Shown here piece by piece: positions 1 to 5,450 of a stretch of 5,450 nt of DNA. The notes under the pieces were generated by a model that was given only the letters and a program-made list of their open reading frames with translations, was not told the origin of the DNA and did no database searches. Origin of the DNA: Candidatus Stahliibacteriota bacterium (lineage in GTDB: Bacteria; Hydrothermota; Tepidihabitantia; SM23-42); NCBI GenBank assembly GCA_030670605.1, contig DAOVBK010000118.1, forward strand, positions 1 to 5,450, written 5' to 3'. Positions within the stretch are counted from its first letter, which is position 1. Each line of letters opens with the position of its first letter. Both the position numbers and the translations under genes were made by a program.

Positions 1-153
1 AACTGTGGTGACAAAACAGCATTTGTGGAGCTCCCGGCATGGGATGGTACGTATCGCGATTGTATCACCGACGAGACATTGACCGCGTATAATCAGACGT
101 TACGACTTTCAGTCGAGGCTTTTTCGTACCGTATACTAAAACGTGAATTTTAA
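1..153 (+). CDS. C-terminal end of a possible GH13 (alpha-amylase type) glycoside hydrolase, 5' truncated
   Basis: An open frame runs from the first base of the window to a TAA at 151-153, giving the last 50 residues of a protein whose start lies outside. It is absent from ordinary ORF lists because it has no start codon here. The segment reads FVELPAWDGTYRDCITDE, then an alternating hydrophobic stretch (LTAYNQTLRLSVEAF), and ends SYRILKREF. This layout of a short strand, a 'W.G.YRD..T.E' turn and a final strand ending in 'YRIL' resembles the C-terminal beta-sandwich domain that closes many GH13 alpha-amylases and related glucan enzymes. No catalytic residues are visible, so the family call rests on that pattern alone and could be wrong. 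That the frame is coding is more certain: it ends 11 bp inside uvrB, the same overlap seen at the nadC/folC junction, so it is probably the upstream member of the same transcript. Confidence 0.5.
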   Translation, partial: NCGDKTAFVELPAWDGTYRDCITDETLTAYNQTLRLSVEAFSYRILKREF

Positions 154-2140
154 ACTACATTCTCCCTTTGTTCCTAAGGGTGACCAACCAGAAGCAATAC
201 AAGAACTGGTCAACGGCACCAAACAGGGTAACAAATTCCAGACATTGCTCGGTGTAACCGGATCCGGTAAAACATTCACCATTGCCAATGTCATCGAATC
301 AATCCAGAAGCCGACCTTAATCATATCACATAACAAAACACTTGCCGCACAACTGTACGCTGAATTCAAGCAGTTTTTTCCGGACAATGCAGTCGAATAC
401 TTCATCTCATATTATGATTACTATCAACCTGAGGCATACGTTCCAGAAACTGACCTCTATATCGAAAAGGATGCATCAATCAACGAGGAAATTGAGCGGC
501 TCAGGCTCAAAGCAACCTCATCACTGCTCACACGAAGCGATGTTATCATTGTCGCATCGGTTTCATGCATTTACAATATCGGTTCTCCTGATGAAGTGAA
601 AGAACTCGTTGTGTACCTCGAGAAAGGAAAGACACATGACCGCGATTCATTGTGCAGTTCGCTCGTCGGCATCCAGTATTCGAGAAATGATATCGAATTC
701 GCGCGGGGTACGTTCAGGGTCCGTGGTGACACGGTTGATATCCACCCCGCTGACGAACAACACGGCATTAAGGTTGAGCTCTTCGATGATATTATCGACA
801 AAATACAAATCTTTGATCCAACTACTGGCCATGTACAGGAAGAGTTGGATAACATTGTGATCTTTCCAGCCAAGCATTTCATCACGACCCAGCCACGGAT
901 CGAAGAGGCAGTGAAAAGCATCAAGAAGGAATTGCAGGAACGGCTTGCACTCTTCCGAGCACAAAACAAGCTTCTTGAAACGCAGCGCTTGGAACAGAGA
1001 ACGAAATTCGACATCGAAATGCTGCTCGAGCTCGGATACTGCTCGGGCATTGAGAACTATTCGATGCACCTTTCCGGCCGAACGCCAGGTCAGCGACCAT
1101 TCTGTCTCATTGATTATTTTCCTGATGACTTTCTCATAGTCATTGATGAGTCGCATGTCACAATACCACAACTCAACGGTATGTATGAAGGTGATCACTC
1201 GCGCAAACTCACGCTCGTCGACTATGGGTTCAGGCTGCCATCCGCGCTGGAAAACCGACCACTGAAATTCAAGGAATTCCTCGGACTCGTCAATCAAGCA
1301 ATGTGCATTTCAGCTACGCCAGGTCAGTGGGAAATAGAACGTTCTGGACACGGCGTCATTGAACAGATCGTGCGGCCAACTGGTATCGTTGACCCTAAAG
1401 TCACCGTGAAGCCGGCAAAGAATCAAGTCGATGACCTTATCGCTGAAATCCAAAAACGGGTGAGCAACAAAGAACGTGCTCTTGTAACGACACTGACCAA
1501 AAGAATGGCTGAAGACCTTGCCCAGTACTTGAATGAACTCAACATCAGGGTCAAGTATCTGCACTCGGAGATCGATGTTCTGCAGCGTGTCGAAATATTA
1601 CGCGGACTGCGGCTCGGTGAATTCGATGTGCTCGTTGGCATCAACTTGTTGCGCGAGGGCCTCGACTTGCCAGAAGTTGCGCTCGTTGCCATTCTCGATG
1701 CTGACCGCGAAGGGTTCTTACGGAGCGAGCGGTCACTCATTCAAACCGCAGGGAGGGCAGCACGTAATGTTCGCAGCGAGGTTATTCTATATGCAGACGA
1801 AATGACCGATTCAATGAGGCGCGCAATACAGGAGATGGAACGAAGACGGAATAAGCAGGTCGAATACAACAGAAAACACAATATCACACCACAGAGTATC
1901 ACGAAAACACAGGACGAAATCATCAGAGCAACCTCAGTGGCTGACCGCCTCAGACGGAGCAGCAAAGAGGATATCACCATTGAAGAACTCGGGGCTCTGT
2001 ACCAAGAAATGGCAGAAGCAGTATCAGTACTCGAGTTTGAGCGTGCAGCAGAAATCCGCGATAAAATACAATCGATCAAGCGTCGGTTAGAGATGAAACA
2101 AGGGAGGAAACATCAAGGCAAAACGCATTCGCGAAAGTAA
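143..2140 (+). CDS. uvrB: UvrABC excinuclease subunit B (UvrB)
   Basis: UvrB is the DNA-damage-verifying helicase-like subunit of nucleotide excision repair. It is loaded by UvrA and recruits UvrC for dual incision. The 665-residue protein has the family's usual length and full domain order. Visible are the N-terminal GDQPEAI motif (13-19), Walker A GVTGSGKT (37-44), the tyrosine-rich beta-hairpin YYDYYQPEAYVP (90-101) that clamps DNA, the Walker B-like box DESH (335-338), GINLLREGLDLPEV, DADREGFLRSERS, and helicase motif VI QTAGRAARN (534-542; usually QTIGRAARN). The UvrC-binding UVR coiled coil lies near 612-650. The start is GTG at 143: an in-frame TAA at 137-139 excludes anything further upstream, and the next residues match the family. 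No good Shine-Dalgarno precedes it, so coupling to the overlapping upstream gene is likely. The basic C-terminal tail (about 15 residues) is encoded over the nadC ribosome binding site. No LexA box was seen. Confidence 0.98.
   Translation: MNFKLHSPFVPKGDQPEAIQELVNGTKQGNKFQTLLGVTGSGKTFTIANVIESIQKPTLIISHNKTLAAQLYAEFKQFFPDNAVEYFISYYDYYQPEAYVPETDLYIEKDASINEEIERLRLKATSSLLTRSDVIIVASVSCIYNIGSPDEVKELVVYLEKGKTHDRDSLCSSLVGIQYSRNDIEFARGTFRVRGDTVDIHPADEQHGIKVELFDDIIDKIQIFDPTTGHVQEELDNIVIFPAKHFITTQPRIEEAVKSIKKELQERLALFRAQNKLLETQRLEQRTKFDIEMLLELGYCSGIENYSMHLSGRTPGQRPFCLIDYFPDDFLIVIDESHVTIPQLNGMYEGDHSRKLTLVDYGFRLPSALENRPLKFKEFLGLVNQAMCISATPGQWEIERSGHGVIEQIVRPTGIVDPKVTVKPAKNQVDDLIAEIQKRVSNKERALVTTLTKRMAEDLAQYLNELNIRVKYLHSEIDVLQRVEILRGLRLGEFDVLVGINLLREGLDLPEVALVAILDADREGFLRSERSLIQTAGRAARNVRSEVILYADEMTDSMRRAIQEMERRRNKQVEYNRKHNITPQSITKTQDEIIRATSVADRLRRSSKEDITIEELGALYQEMAEAVSVLEFERAAEIRDKIQSIKRRLEMKQGRKHQGKTHSRK
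2101..2107 (+). promoter_or_regulatory. Shine-Dalgarno sequence (AGGGAGG) that points to the nadC start
   Basis: AGGGAGG lies inside the last codons of uvrB, 4 nt before an ATC codon at 2112 in the nadC frame. It is one of the strongest ribosome binding sites in the window. No other gene could use it, because no standard start codon in any plus frame sits at a suitable distance downstream. It is the main evidence for placing the nadC start at 2112. Confidence 0.75.
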
Positions 2141-2993
2141 ACAAAAAAGAGCATTTCGCAAAATCGTCAAGGCGGCGTTACAGGAAGATATCGGCCGGGG
2201 TGATATTACGACCGATGCGATCGTCGCGCCGAATGTAAAGGCACTCGGTGTCATCTTTCCAAAAGAGGACGGCATTCTCTGTGGCATTGAGATCGCACAA
2301 ATGGTCTTTCAACAGGTAGATGAAAACATCGATTTCCAGATCAAAGTACAAGACGGCGAGGATTTCGCGCCAGGTGTAACACTCGCAACGGTCGTCGGTT
2401 CAGCTGCATCGTGTCTTAAAGCAGAGCGAACTGCGCTCAATTTCCTCCAGCATCTCAGCGGCATTGCGACCCTCACGAAACACTGTGTTGATGCAACCGA
2501 GGGAAAAATCAGGGTGCTCGACACGCGGAAAACCCTACCCGGATTACGGATAATGGAGAAGTATGCAGTACAAACCGGCGGTGGTTATAACCACCGGTTT
2601 GGTCTCTACGACATGGTACTCATAAAGGATAATCATATCGAGATTGCCGGCAGCCTGATACAGGCGGTCACCGCTGTACGGCAGCAAAGAAAGCGTGCCT
2701 TTATCGAAGTTGAGGTGAAAACACTGAATGAACTACATGAGGCGCTTGAACTCAAAATCAATAGAATCATGCTCGATAACATGACTCCTGCACAGACAAA
2801 ACAGGCAGTACAGACAATCCGAGAGCAAAACCGGAAAATAGAGATTGAATTGAGTGGTGGTGTCACACAAAGTAATATCGTTGATTATGTTGACTGCGGC
2901 GTCGATTTTGTCTCTGTCGGCGCGCTCACACACTCAGCACGAGCAATAGACATTACCATGCATCTCAAATCGCTGGGACACGGTGAATCCTGA
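2112..2993 (+). CDS. nadC: Nicotinate-nucleotide pyrophosphorylase (quinolinate phosphoribosyltransferase, NadC), probable non-standard ATC start
   Basis: NadC converts quinolinate and PRPP to nicotinate mononucleotide, CO2 and pyrophosphate, the step that feeds de novo NAD synthesis. Numbering from codon 2112, the protein is 293 residues, normal for the family. Visible motifs are the N-terminal EDIGRGDITT (25-34), ERTALNFLQHLSGIAT (105-120), DTRKTLPGLR (137-146), KYAVQTGGGYNHR (150-162), IKDNH (171-175), EVEV (199-202), IMLDN, ELSGGV and SVGALTHS. These cover the quinolinate- and PRPP-binding arginines, lysines and histidines. The first ATG in frame (2301) would delete about 63 residues, including the EDIGRGD motif, so it is not the true start. 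The frame opens after a TGA at 2094-2096, and no ATG, GTG, TTG or CTG occurs before the motif. ATC at 2112 has a strong Shine-Dalgarno 4 nt upstream; ATT at 2127 is a weaker alternative. The gene overlaps uvrB by 29 bp and folC by 11 bp. Function is very secure; the start is not. Confidence 0.95.
   Translation: MKAKRIRESKQKRAFRKIVKAALQEDIGRGDITTDAIVAPNVKALGVIFPKEDGILCGIEIAQMVFQQVDENIDFQIKVQDGEDFAPGVTLATVVGSAASCLKAERTALNFLQHLSGIATLTKHCVDATEGKIRVLDTRKTLPGLRIMEKYAVQTGGGYNHRFGLYDMVLIKDNHIEIAGSLIQAVTAVRQQRKRAFIEVEVKTLNELHEALELKINRIMLDNMTPAQTKQAVQTIREQNRKIEIELSGGVTQSNIVDYVDCGVDFVSVGALTHSARAIDITMHLKSLGHGES
2580..2595. repeat. 16-bp perfect palindrome inside nadC
   Basis: GGTGGTTATAACCACC is a perfect 16-bp palindrome, and imperfect flanking complementarity (AAACC to the left, GGTTT to the right) extends it. 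It encodes the conserved GGGYNHR active-site segment of NadC, so the protein constraint alone can explain much of it. No regulatory role is claimed. Confidence 0.6.
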
Positions 2994-4281
2994 AGCATTC
3001 TTTAGTTCGCTGGTTGACTACGAAAAAACACCAGGGTATGATTACAAGCTTGCCGATTTTGTAGCATTCCTCACAAAAATCGGTTCACCGCACAAAAAAC
3101 TAGAGCATGTCATACACATCGCCGGCACCAAAGGAAAGGGCGCTACCGCTGCGATTATCTCTTCAGTTCTCCAATCGGCTAGGTACCGAGTCGGTTTGTT
3201 CACCTCTCCCCATCTGAAAAGAATCAACGAACGAATAAAAATAAACAATAAGGAAATCGCAAATAGTGAATTGGAATACTACATAAGGAAACTAAAACCC
3301 CACATACAGGGCAGGCATCAGGCACGGACATTCTTTGAGGTTCTCACTGCCATTGCATTCCTGCATTTCTTGCGGAAAAGAACTGATTGTAACGTGCTCG
3401 AAACAGGTCTTGGCGGCAGGCTCGACACGACCAACACAACCACGCCACTACTCTCAATCATTACGAAAATCGGATATGACCACACGCAGCTGCTCGGAAC
3501 GACACTCGCTGCCATTGCTCGTGAAAAGGCAGGTATTATCAAACACGGCGTTCCTGTTATCACCGTGAAACAGAGACCAGCGGTCGAGAGGGTGATCAAA
3601 AAGGTCGTACGCGCAAAGAAAACGCATCTCGTGTCCGCAGACAAAGCGCATCGCATCGATGTTGTGAAGTACTCCCTTGTGGGCAGCCACGTCCGGGTAC
3701 GCGGTGAGCTTGGAACGTTTAGCGCATTCCTGCCACTTGCGGGTGAACATCAGATAGAAAACCTGCTCATTGCACTCAGTGCATTGAGCGTACTGCGGCA
3801 ACAGGGTATTCACATTCCGACACGTGCGATTCAAAAGGGTATACGAAACACAAAACTGCGCGGGCGTTTCGATGTCGTTTCTCCGAAGCGCCTCACTTTT
3901 CGAGAACAGACGGAAAAGCCAATAGTGATTTTTGATTGCGCACATAATAAAGATTCATTCGAGGCGCTTGAGAGAAATCTGACCCGGTTCAAAATAAGAA
4001 ATTTCTTCTTGATATTCGGCAGTAGCAAAGGCAAAGATATTCAGTACTGTCTTAAGAATATCTTTCCAAAGGCACAAACTGTTTTTCTGGTCAAGGCAGA
4101 ACATCCACGGGCACGTGACCCGCTTGATATATTTACGGCTGCTAAAAGATTTCAGAAAAATACTGTGATTGCACCGTCTGTGAAGACGGTGCTGAAGTAC
4201 GCGAAAAATCTGCCTCGGAAAAAGATAACCGTCGTGATTACCGGCTCGTTCTACCTCTGGCAGAAAGACTGGGTCGTCTGA
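2983..4281 (+). CDS. folC: Folylpolyglutamate synthase / dihydrofolate synthase (FolC)
   Basis: This Mur-ligase-family enzyme uses ATP to add glutamate to folates, and in many bacteria also to dihydropteroate. At 432 residues it is of standard length. The central ATPase domain has the P-loop GTKGKGAT (48-55), TSPHL (74-78), FFEVLTAIAF (117-126), LETGLGGRLDTTN (139-151), the histidine of YDHTQ (H167) and REKAGIIK (180-187). By spacing against the Lactobacillus casei enzyme, S75, E140 and H167 should be Mg ligands and K182 the carbamylated lysine. GEHQIENL (254-261), RGRFDV (293-298) and DCAHN (318-322) lead into the C-terminal glutamate-ligase domain. Two positions are slightly unusual: Ala rather than Ser after GKG in the P-loop, and DCAHN for the usual DGAHN. 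The start is GTG at 2983, overlapping the nadC stop by 11 bp with only a weak upstream GGGA, so coupled translation is likely. Whether it is mono- or bifunctional cannot be read from sequence. Confidence 0.95.
   Translation: MNPEAFFSSLVDYEKTPGYDYKLADFVAFLTKIGSPHKKLEHVIHIAGTKGKGATAAIISSVLQSARYRVGLFTSPHLKRINERIKINNKEIANSELEYYIRKLKPHIQGRHQARTFFEVLTAIAFLHFLRKRTDCNVLETGLGGRLDTTNTTTPLLSIITKIGYDHTQLLGTTLAAIAREKAGIIKHGVPVITVKQRPAVERVIKKVVRAKKTHLVSADKAHRIDVVKYSLVGSHVRVRGELGTFSAFLPLAGEHQIENLLIALSALSVLRQQGIHIPTRAIQKGIRNTKLRGRFDVVSPKRLTFREQTEKPIVIFDCAHNKDSFEALERNLTRFKIRNFFLIFGSSKGKDIQYCLKNIFPKAQTVFLVKAEHPRARDPLDIFTAAKRFQKNTVIAPSVKTVLKYAKNLPRKKITVVITGSFYLWQKDWVV
4171..4192. repeat. 9-bp perfect inverted repeat with GTGA loop near the 3' end of folC
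   Basis: GCACCGTCT - GTGA - AGACGGTGC forms a perfect 9-bp stem closed by a GNRA-type tetraloop when read on the plus strand. It lies about 90 nt before the folC stop. No T-run follows on the plus strand. On the minus strand, TATTTTT follows after an 8-nt gap, so it is at best a poor intrinsic terminator for transcripts running out of the convergent minus-strand genes. It may simply be a stable hairpin in the folC mRNA. Confidence 0.55.
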
Positions 4282-4299
4282 AGATTCTGTAATACTACT

Positions 4300-4581
4300 C
4301 TATGTAATGTCCTTTTTGATCTTTTCGAATTCCTGCTTTGATATTTCGCCCTTTGCATACCGTTTTTTGAGTATTTCAAGCGGTGTTTCTTCACTCTCTC
4401 CCCCAGCTTTCGAACCCTTCACTATGAGGAAAATAACCACAGCGACAACTGCCGCCACAAGCAACCACGTCAGCGCGCCTCCAAAACCGTAGTGCATGTG
4501 CCCCCAATCTCTCATGTGTCCAGGGGAGTAGCATGAGACGGACAGCAGCAGGAAAAAAGTAAATAATAGCAACTTCTTCAT
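4300..4581 (-). CDS. Small SHOCT-domain membrane protein with lipoprotein-like N-terminus and Met/His-rich stretch
   Basis: A 93-residue protein of unknown function. Residues 1-16 form a basic and hydrophobic signal (MKKLLLF...) ending in SVSC, a plausible though not ideal lipobox with Cys17. A short Met/His-rich stretch follows (GHMRDWGHMHYG, 21-32; H22, M23, H28, M29, H30), then a transmembrane helix (about 36-54). The C-terminus (66-93, LEILKKRYAKGEISKQEFEKIKKD) is a clear SHOCT domain, a short helical C-terminal module. The start at 4581 was preferred over an ATG at 4611 because AGGAGG (4588-4593) sits 6 nt before it and the signal peptide begins there. That ribosome binding site overlaps the stop codon of the DUF302 gene, so the two are co-transcribed and probably coupled. 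Small proteins with this Met/His-helix-SHOCT layout often lie beside metal-efflux genes. A metal-binding role is inferred, not shown. Only 18 bp separate its stop from that of convergent folC. Confidence 0.85.
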   Translation of the reverse strand: MKKLLLFTFFLLLSVSCYSPGHMRDWGHMHYGFGGALTWLLVAAVVAVVIFLIVKGSKAGGESEETPLEILKKRYAKGEISKQEFEKIKKDIT

Positions 4582-4587
4582 AGGTAT

Positions 4588-4593
4588 CCTCCT
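4588..4593 (-). promoter_or_regulatory. Consensus Shine-Dalgarno (AGGAGG) that sets the SHOCT gene start
   Basis: Read on the minus strand, TAGGAGGATACCT precedes the ATG at 4581 with a 6-nt spacer. It overlaps the TAG stop of the DUF302 gene at 4592-4594. This arrangement lets ribosomes finishing DUF302 restart on the SHOCT gene. Confidence 0.8.
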
Positions 4594-4975
4594 ATAGGTT
4601 ATCATATACACGTTTTAACTTGATTTCTACTTCCTGTGCGATGCTGTGCAGATCATCATTCTGAACGGCTGCCATTGCTTGCGTTGGCTTCATAATGCCG
4701 ACATAAACGGAGCCGTCCTTTTCATATACCGTTGCGTTACAGGGCAGTAGCAACCCAATGTCCCACTCAGCAGAAATAGTCTTATGGGCAAGTGGAGGAT
4801 TGCACGCGCCGAGAATAAGATATTTGGGAAAATCAATACCGAGTTTTTCTTTGAACTTCTGCTGCATGTCAATCGTCGTGAGTATGCCAAAACCTTCTTT
4901 CTTGAGTTCTTCTTTGACCTTTGTAAACGCGTCATCAAAGTTCACAGATACTTTTTTTACAAAACCATACTTCAT
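4592..4975 (-). CDS. DUF302 domain-containing protein
   Basis: A 127-residue cytoplasmic-looking protein with no signal peptide or membrane segment. It is a single, complete DUF302 domain. The family signature is clear: EGFGILTTIDMQQKFKEKLG (27-46), FPKYLILGACNPPLAHK (49-65) and IGLLLPCNATVYE (73-85), with the conserved cysteines C58 and C79 and H64. The biochemical role of DUF302 is not established. Homologues are common beside metal- or stress-related genes, and the paired cysteines could bind metal or a cofactor. The ATG at 4975 was chosen over the GTG at 4987 because the Shine-Dalgarno GGTGGAGG lies between them, 5 nt before the ATG. A strong promoter lies just upstream. The SHOCT gene follows after 10 bp, forming a two-gene operon. 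Confidence 0.92.
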   Translation of the reverse strand: MKYGFVKKVSVNFDDAFTKVKEELKKEGFGILTTIDMQQKFKEKLGIDFPKYLILGACNPPLAHKTISAEWDIGLLLPCNATVYEKDGSVYVGIMKPTQAMAAVQNDDLHSIAQEVEIKLKRVYDNL

Positions 4976-4991
4976 GATTGCCTCCACCTTT

Positions 4992-5019
4992 ATTATACAG
5001 TGTTTTGCTCGCGTGTCAA
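4992..5019 (-). promoter_or_regulatory. Near-consensus sigma-70-type promoter for the DUF302-SHOCT operon
   Basis: On the minus strand TTGACA (5014-5019) and TATAAT (4992-4997) are separated by 16 bp, so both hexamers match the housekeeping-sigma consensus exactly. The expected start point, about 7 nt past the -10, falls near 4984-4986. That is within or next to the Shine-Dalgarno (4981-4988), which predicts an unusually short leader of about 10 nt. The spacer is not the 19-20 bp type used by MerR/CueR regulators, and I see no operator palindrome around it, so strong and possibly constitutive expression is inferred. Confidence 0.78.
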
Positions 5020-5028
5020 ATAATGTAG

Positions 5029-5450
5029 TTATCGTTTTTTGTCTGTGCTATTCTCTTTTGTCACTCGTCTTTCTTGTATCCAGCTGCAGAGCACCGGCAC
5101 AAGGACAAGATTGGTAAAGGTTGCGGTAAAAAGACCGCCGATAATCGGTGATGCCATGGGCTTTATGACCTCTGAACCCGCAGTAGTAAAAAACATGATC
5201 GGTAAGATCGCCTCAGCATCATTGGTCTTTGCCTGCGCGATGATCTGATCAAATTTATCATCACTGATTTTCTCTTTCACTATGAGTGACGAAGCTTGTG
5301 TCATAAAGTTACGCAAAAGTATAATCTCCCAGAATGGAAAGTCAATTTGTGGTGATGATTTTTCATTGCTGTTGACTGCCTCAGAGTACTGGTATATACT
5401 ACACATATCTGCAAACGGACGCCACCGTGAACAATTCACCGCAGAGGAGG
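5029..5450 (-). CDS. C-terminal tail of an RND efflux transporter (heavy-metal type) fused to an unrelated N-terminal stretch; open at the window edge, possibly a pseudogene
   Basis: The frame ends at TAA (5029-5031) and stays open to the right edge. A GTG at 5437-5439 is the first possible start inside the window, with no convincing Shine-Dalgarno. The last ~60 residues, from ILPIMFFTTAGSEV through PMASPIIGGLFTATFTN to LVLVPVLCSWIQERR, match the end of CusA/CzcA-type RND pumps: the final two transmembrane helices, the 'TG.GSEV' loop and the basic tail. The preceding ~75 residues, including FPFWEIILLRNFMTQASSLI and KEKISDDKFDQIIAQAKTND, are polar and lack the RND helix and its 'RLRPILMT' motif that should directly precede ILPIM. 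The change occurs near 5209-5220. The ORF therefore looks like a deletion fusion, a decayed pump gene or an assembly chimera; a genuine divergent protein is less likely. It points the same way as DUF302 and SHOCT, but that pair has its own promoter. Confidence 0.6.
   Translation of the reverse strand, partial: SSAVNCSRWRPFADMCSIYQYSEAVNSNEKSSPQIDFPFWEIILLRNFMTQASSLIVKEKISDDKFDQIIAQAKTNDAEAILPIMFFTTAGSEVIKPMASPIIGGLFTATFTNLVLVPVLCSWIQERRVTKENSTDKKR

Noticed and set aside
3..19. LexA-like CTGT...ACAG ahead of uvrB
   Set aside because: The two half sites are 9 nt apart rather than 8, the site lies in the upstream coding region over 120 bp from the uvrB start, and no promoter is seen near it.
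103..125. Small hairpin (CGACT-TTC-AGTCG) followed by AGGCTTTTT, like a terminator before uvrB
   Set aside because: The stem is only 5 bp, the T-run is offset by 4 nt, and the site is inside a coding frame that overlaps uvrB, where termination would make little sense.
647..1297. 216-codon open frame on the minus strand inside uvrB
   Set aside because: It lies wholly antisense to strongly conserved UvrB residues, shows no family motif, and has no ribosome binding site; it is a shadow of uvrB codon use.
2097..2140. Programmed frameshift fusing UvrB to NadC
   Set aside because: A +1 shift would be needed, no slippery motif or stimulator is evident, and the UvrB end and NadC beginning both look like normal termini.
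2580..2595. 16-bp palindrome in nadC as an operator
   Set aside because: It encodes the conserved GGGYNHR active-site motif deep inside the gene, so coding constraint and chance are a sufficient explanation.
2301..2993. nadC starting at the first in-frame ATG
   Set aside because: It would remove about 63 residues including the conserved EDIGRGDIT segment, all of which is encoded in frame upstream, and no Shine-Dalgarno precedes this ATG.
3454..3945. 163-codon open frame on the minus strand inside folC
   Set aside because: It is antisense to the conserved FolC core with no recognisable domain; a shadow frame.

Overview
The window looks like a piece of an uncultured bacterial chromosome. UvrB-type excision repair fixes the domain as Bacteria. 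A lipoprotein signal and the tail of an RND-type efflux pump suggest a diderm envelope. I cannot place the phylum from sequence alone. The DNA is densely packed and has no RNA genes, CRISPR arrays or insertion sequences.

Left and centre (1-4281, plus strand): a tightly overlapped gene string. It begins with the last 50 codons of an unidentified protein whose end resembles the C-terminal beta domain of GH13 (alpha-amylase type) enzymes. Three housekeeping genes follow: uvrB (nucleotide excision repair), nadC (quinolinate phosphoribosyltransferase, NAD synthesis) and folC (folylpolyglutamate/dihydrofolate synthase). All four genes overlap their neighbours (11, 29 and 11 bp), so translational coupling and one shared transcript are likely. 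The notable point is nadC. Its reading frame is complete and its N-terminal motif is present, but no ATG, GTG, TTG or CTG lies between the upstream in-frame stop and that motif. A strong Shine-Dalgarno sequence sits just before an ATC codon, which is the best start candidate.

Right (4300-5450, minus strand): a small gene set converging on folC. It contains a DUF302 protein, directly followed by a short SHOCT-domain protein with a lipoprotein-like N-terminus and a Met/His-rich stretch. The pair is driven by a near-consensus sigma-70-type promoter. Upstream is an ORF whose last ~60 residues match the C-terminal end of a heavy-metal-type RND pump and whose first ~75 residues do not look like RND at all. 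DUF302, SHOCT and RND genes are often found together in metal-handling or envelope-stress clusters, so I infer a copper/silver-type or envelope-stress role. The RND piece appears to be a remnant or chimera.

I did not find a clearly new multi-gene system. The best leads are the nadC start, the chimeric RND tail and the small metal-type module.
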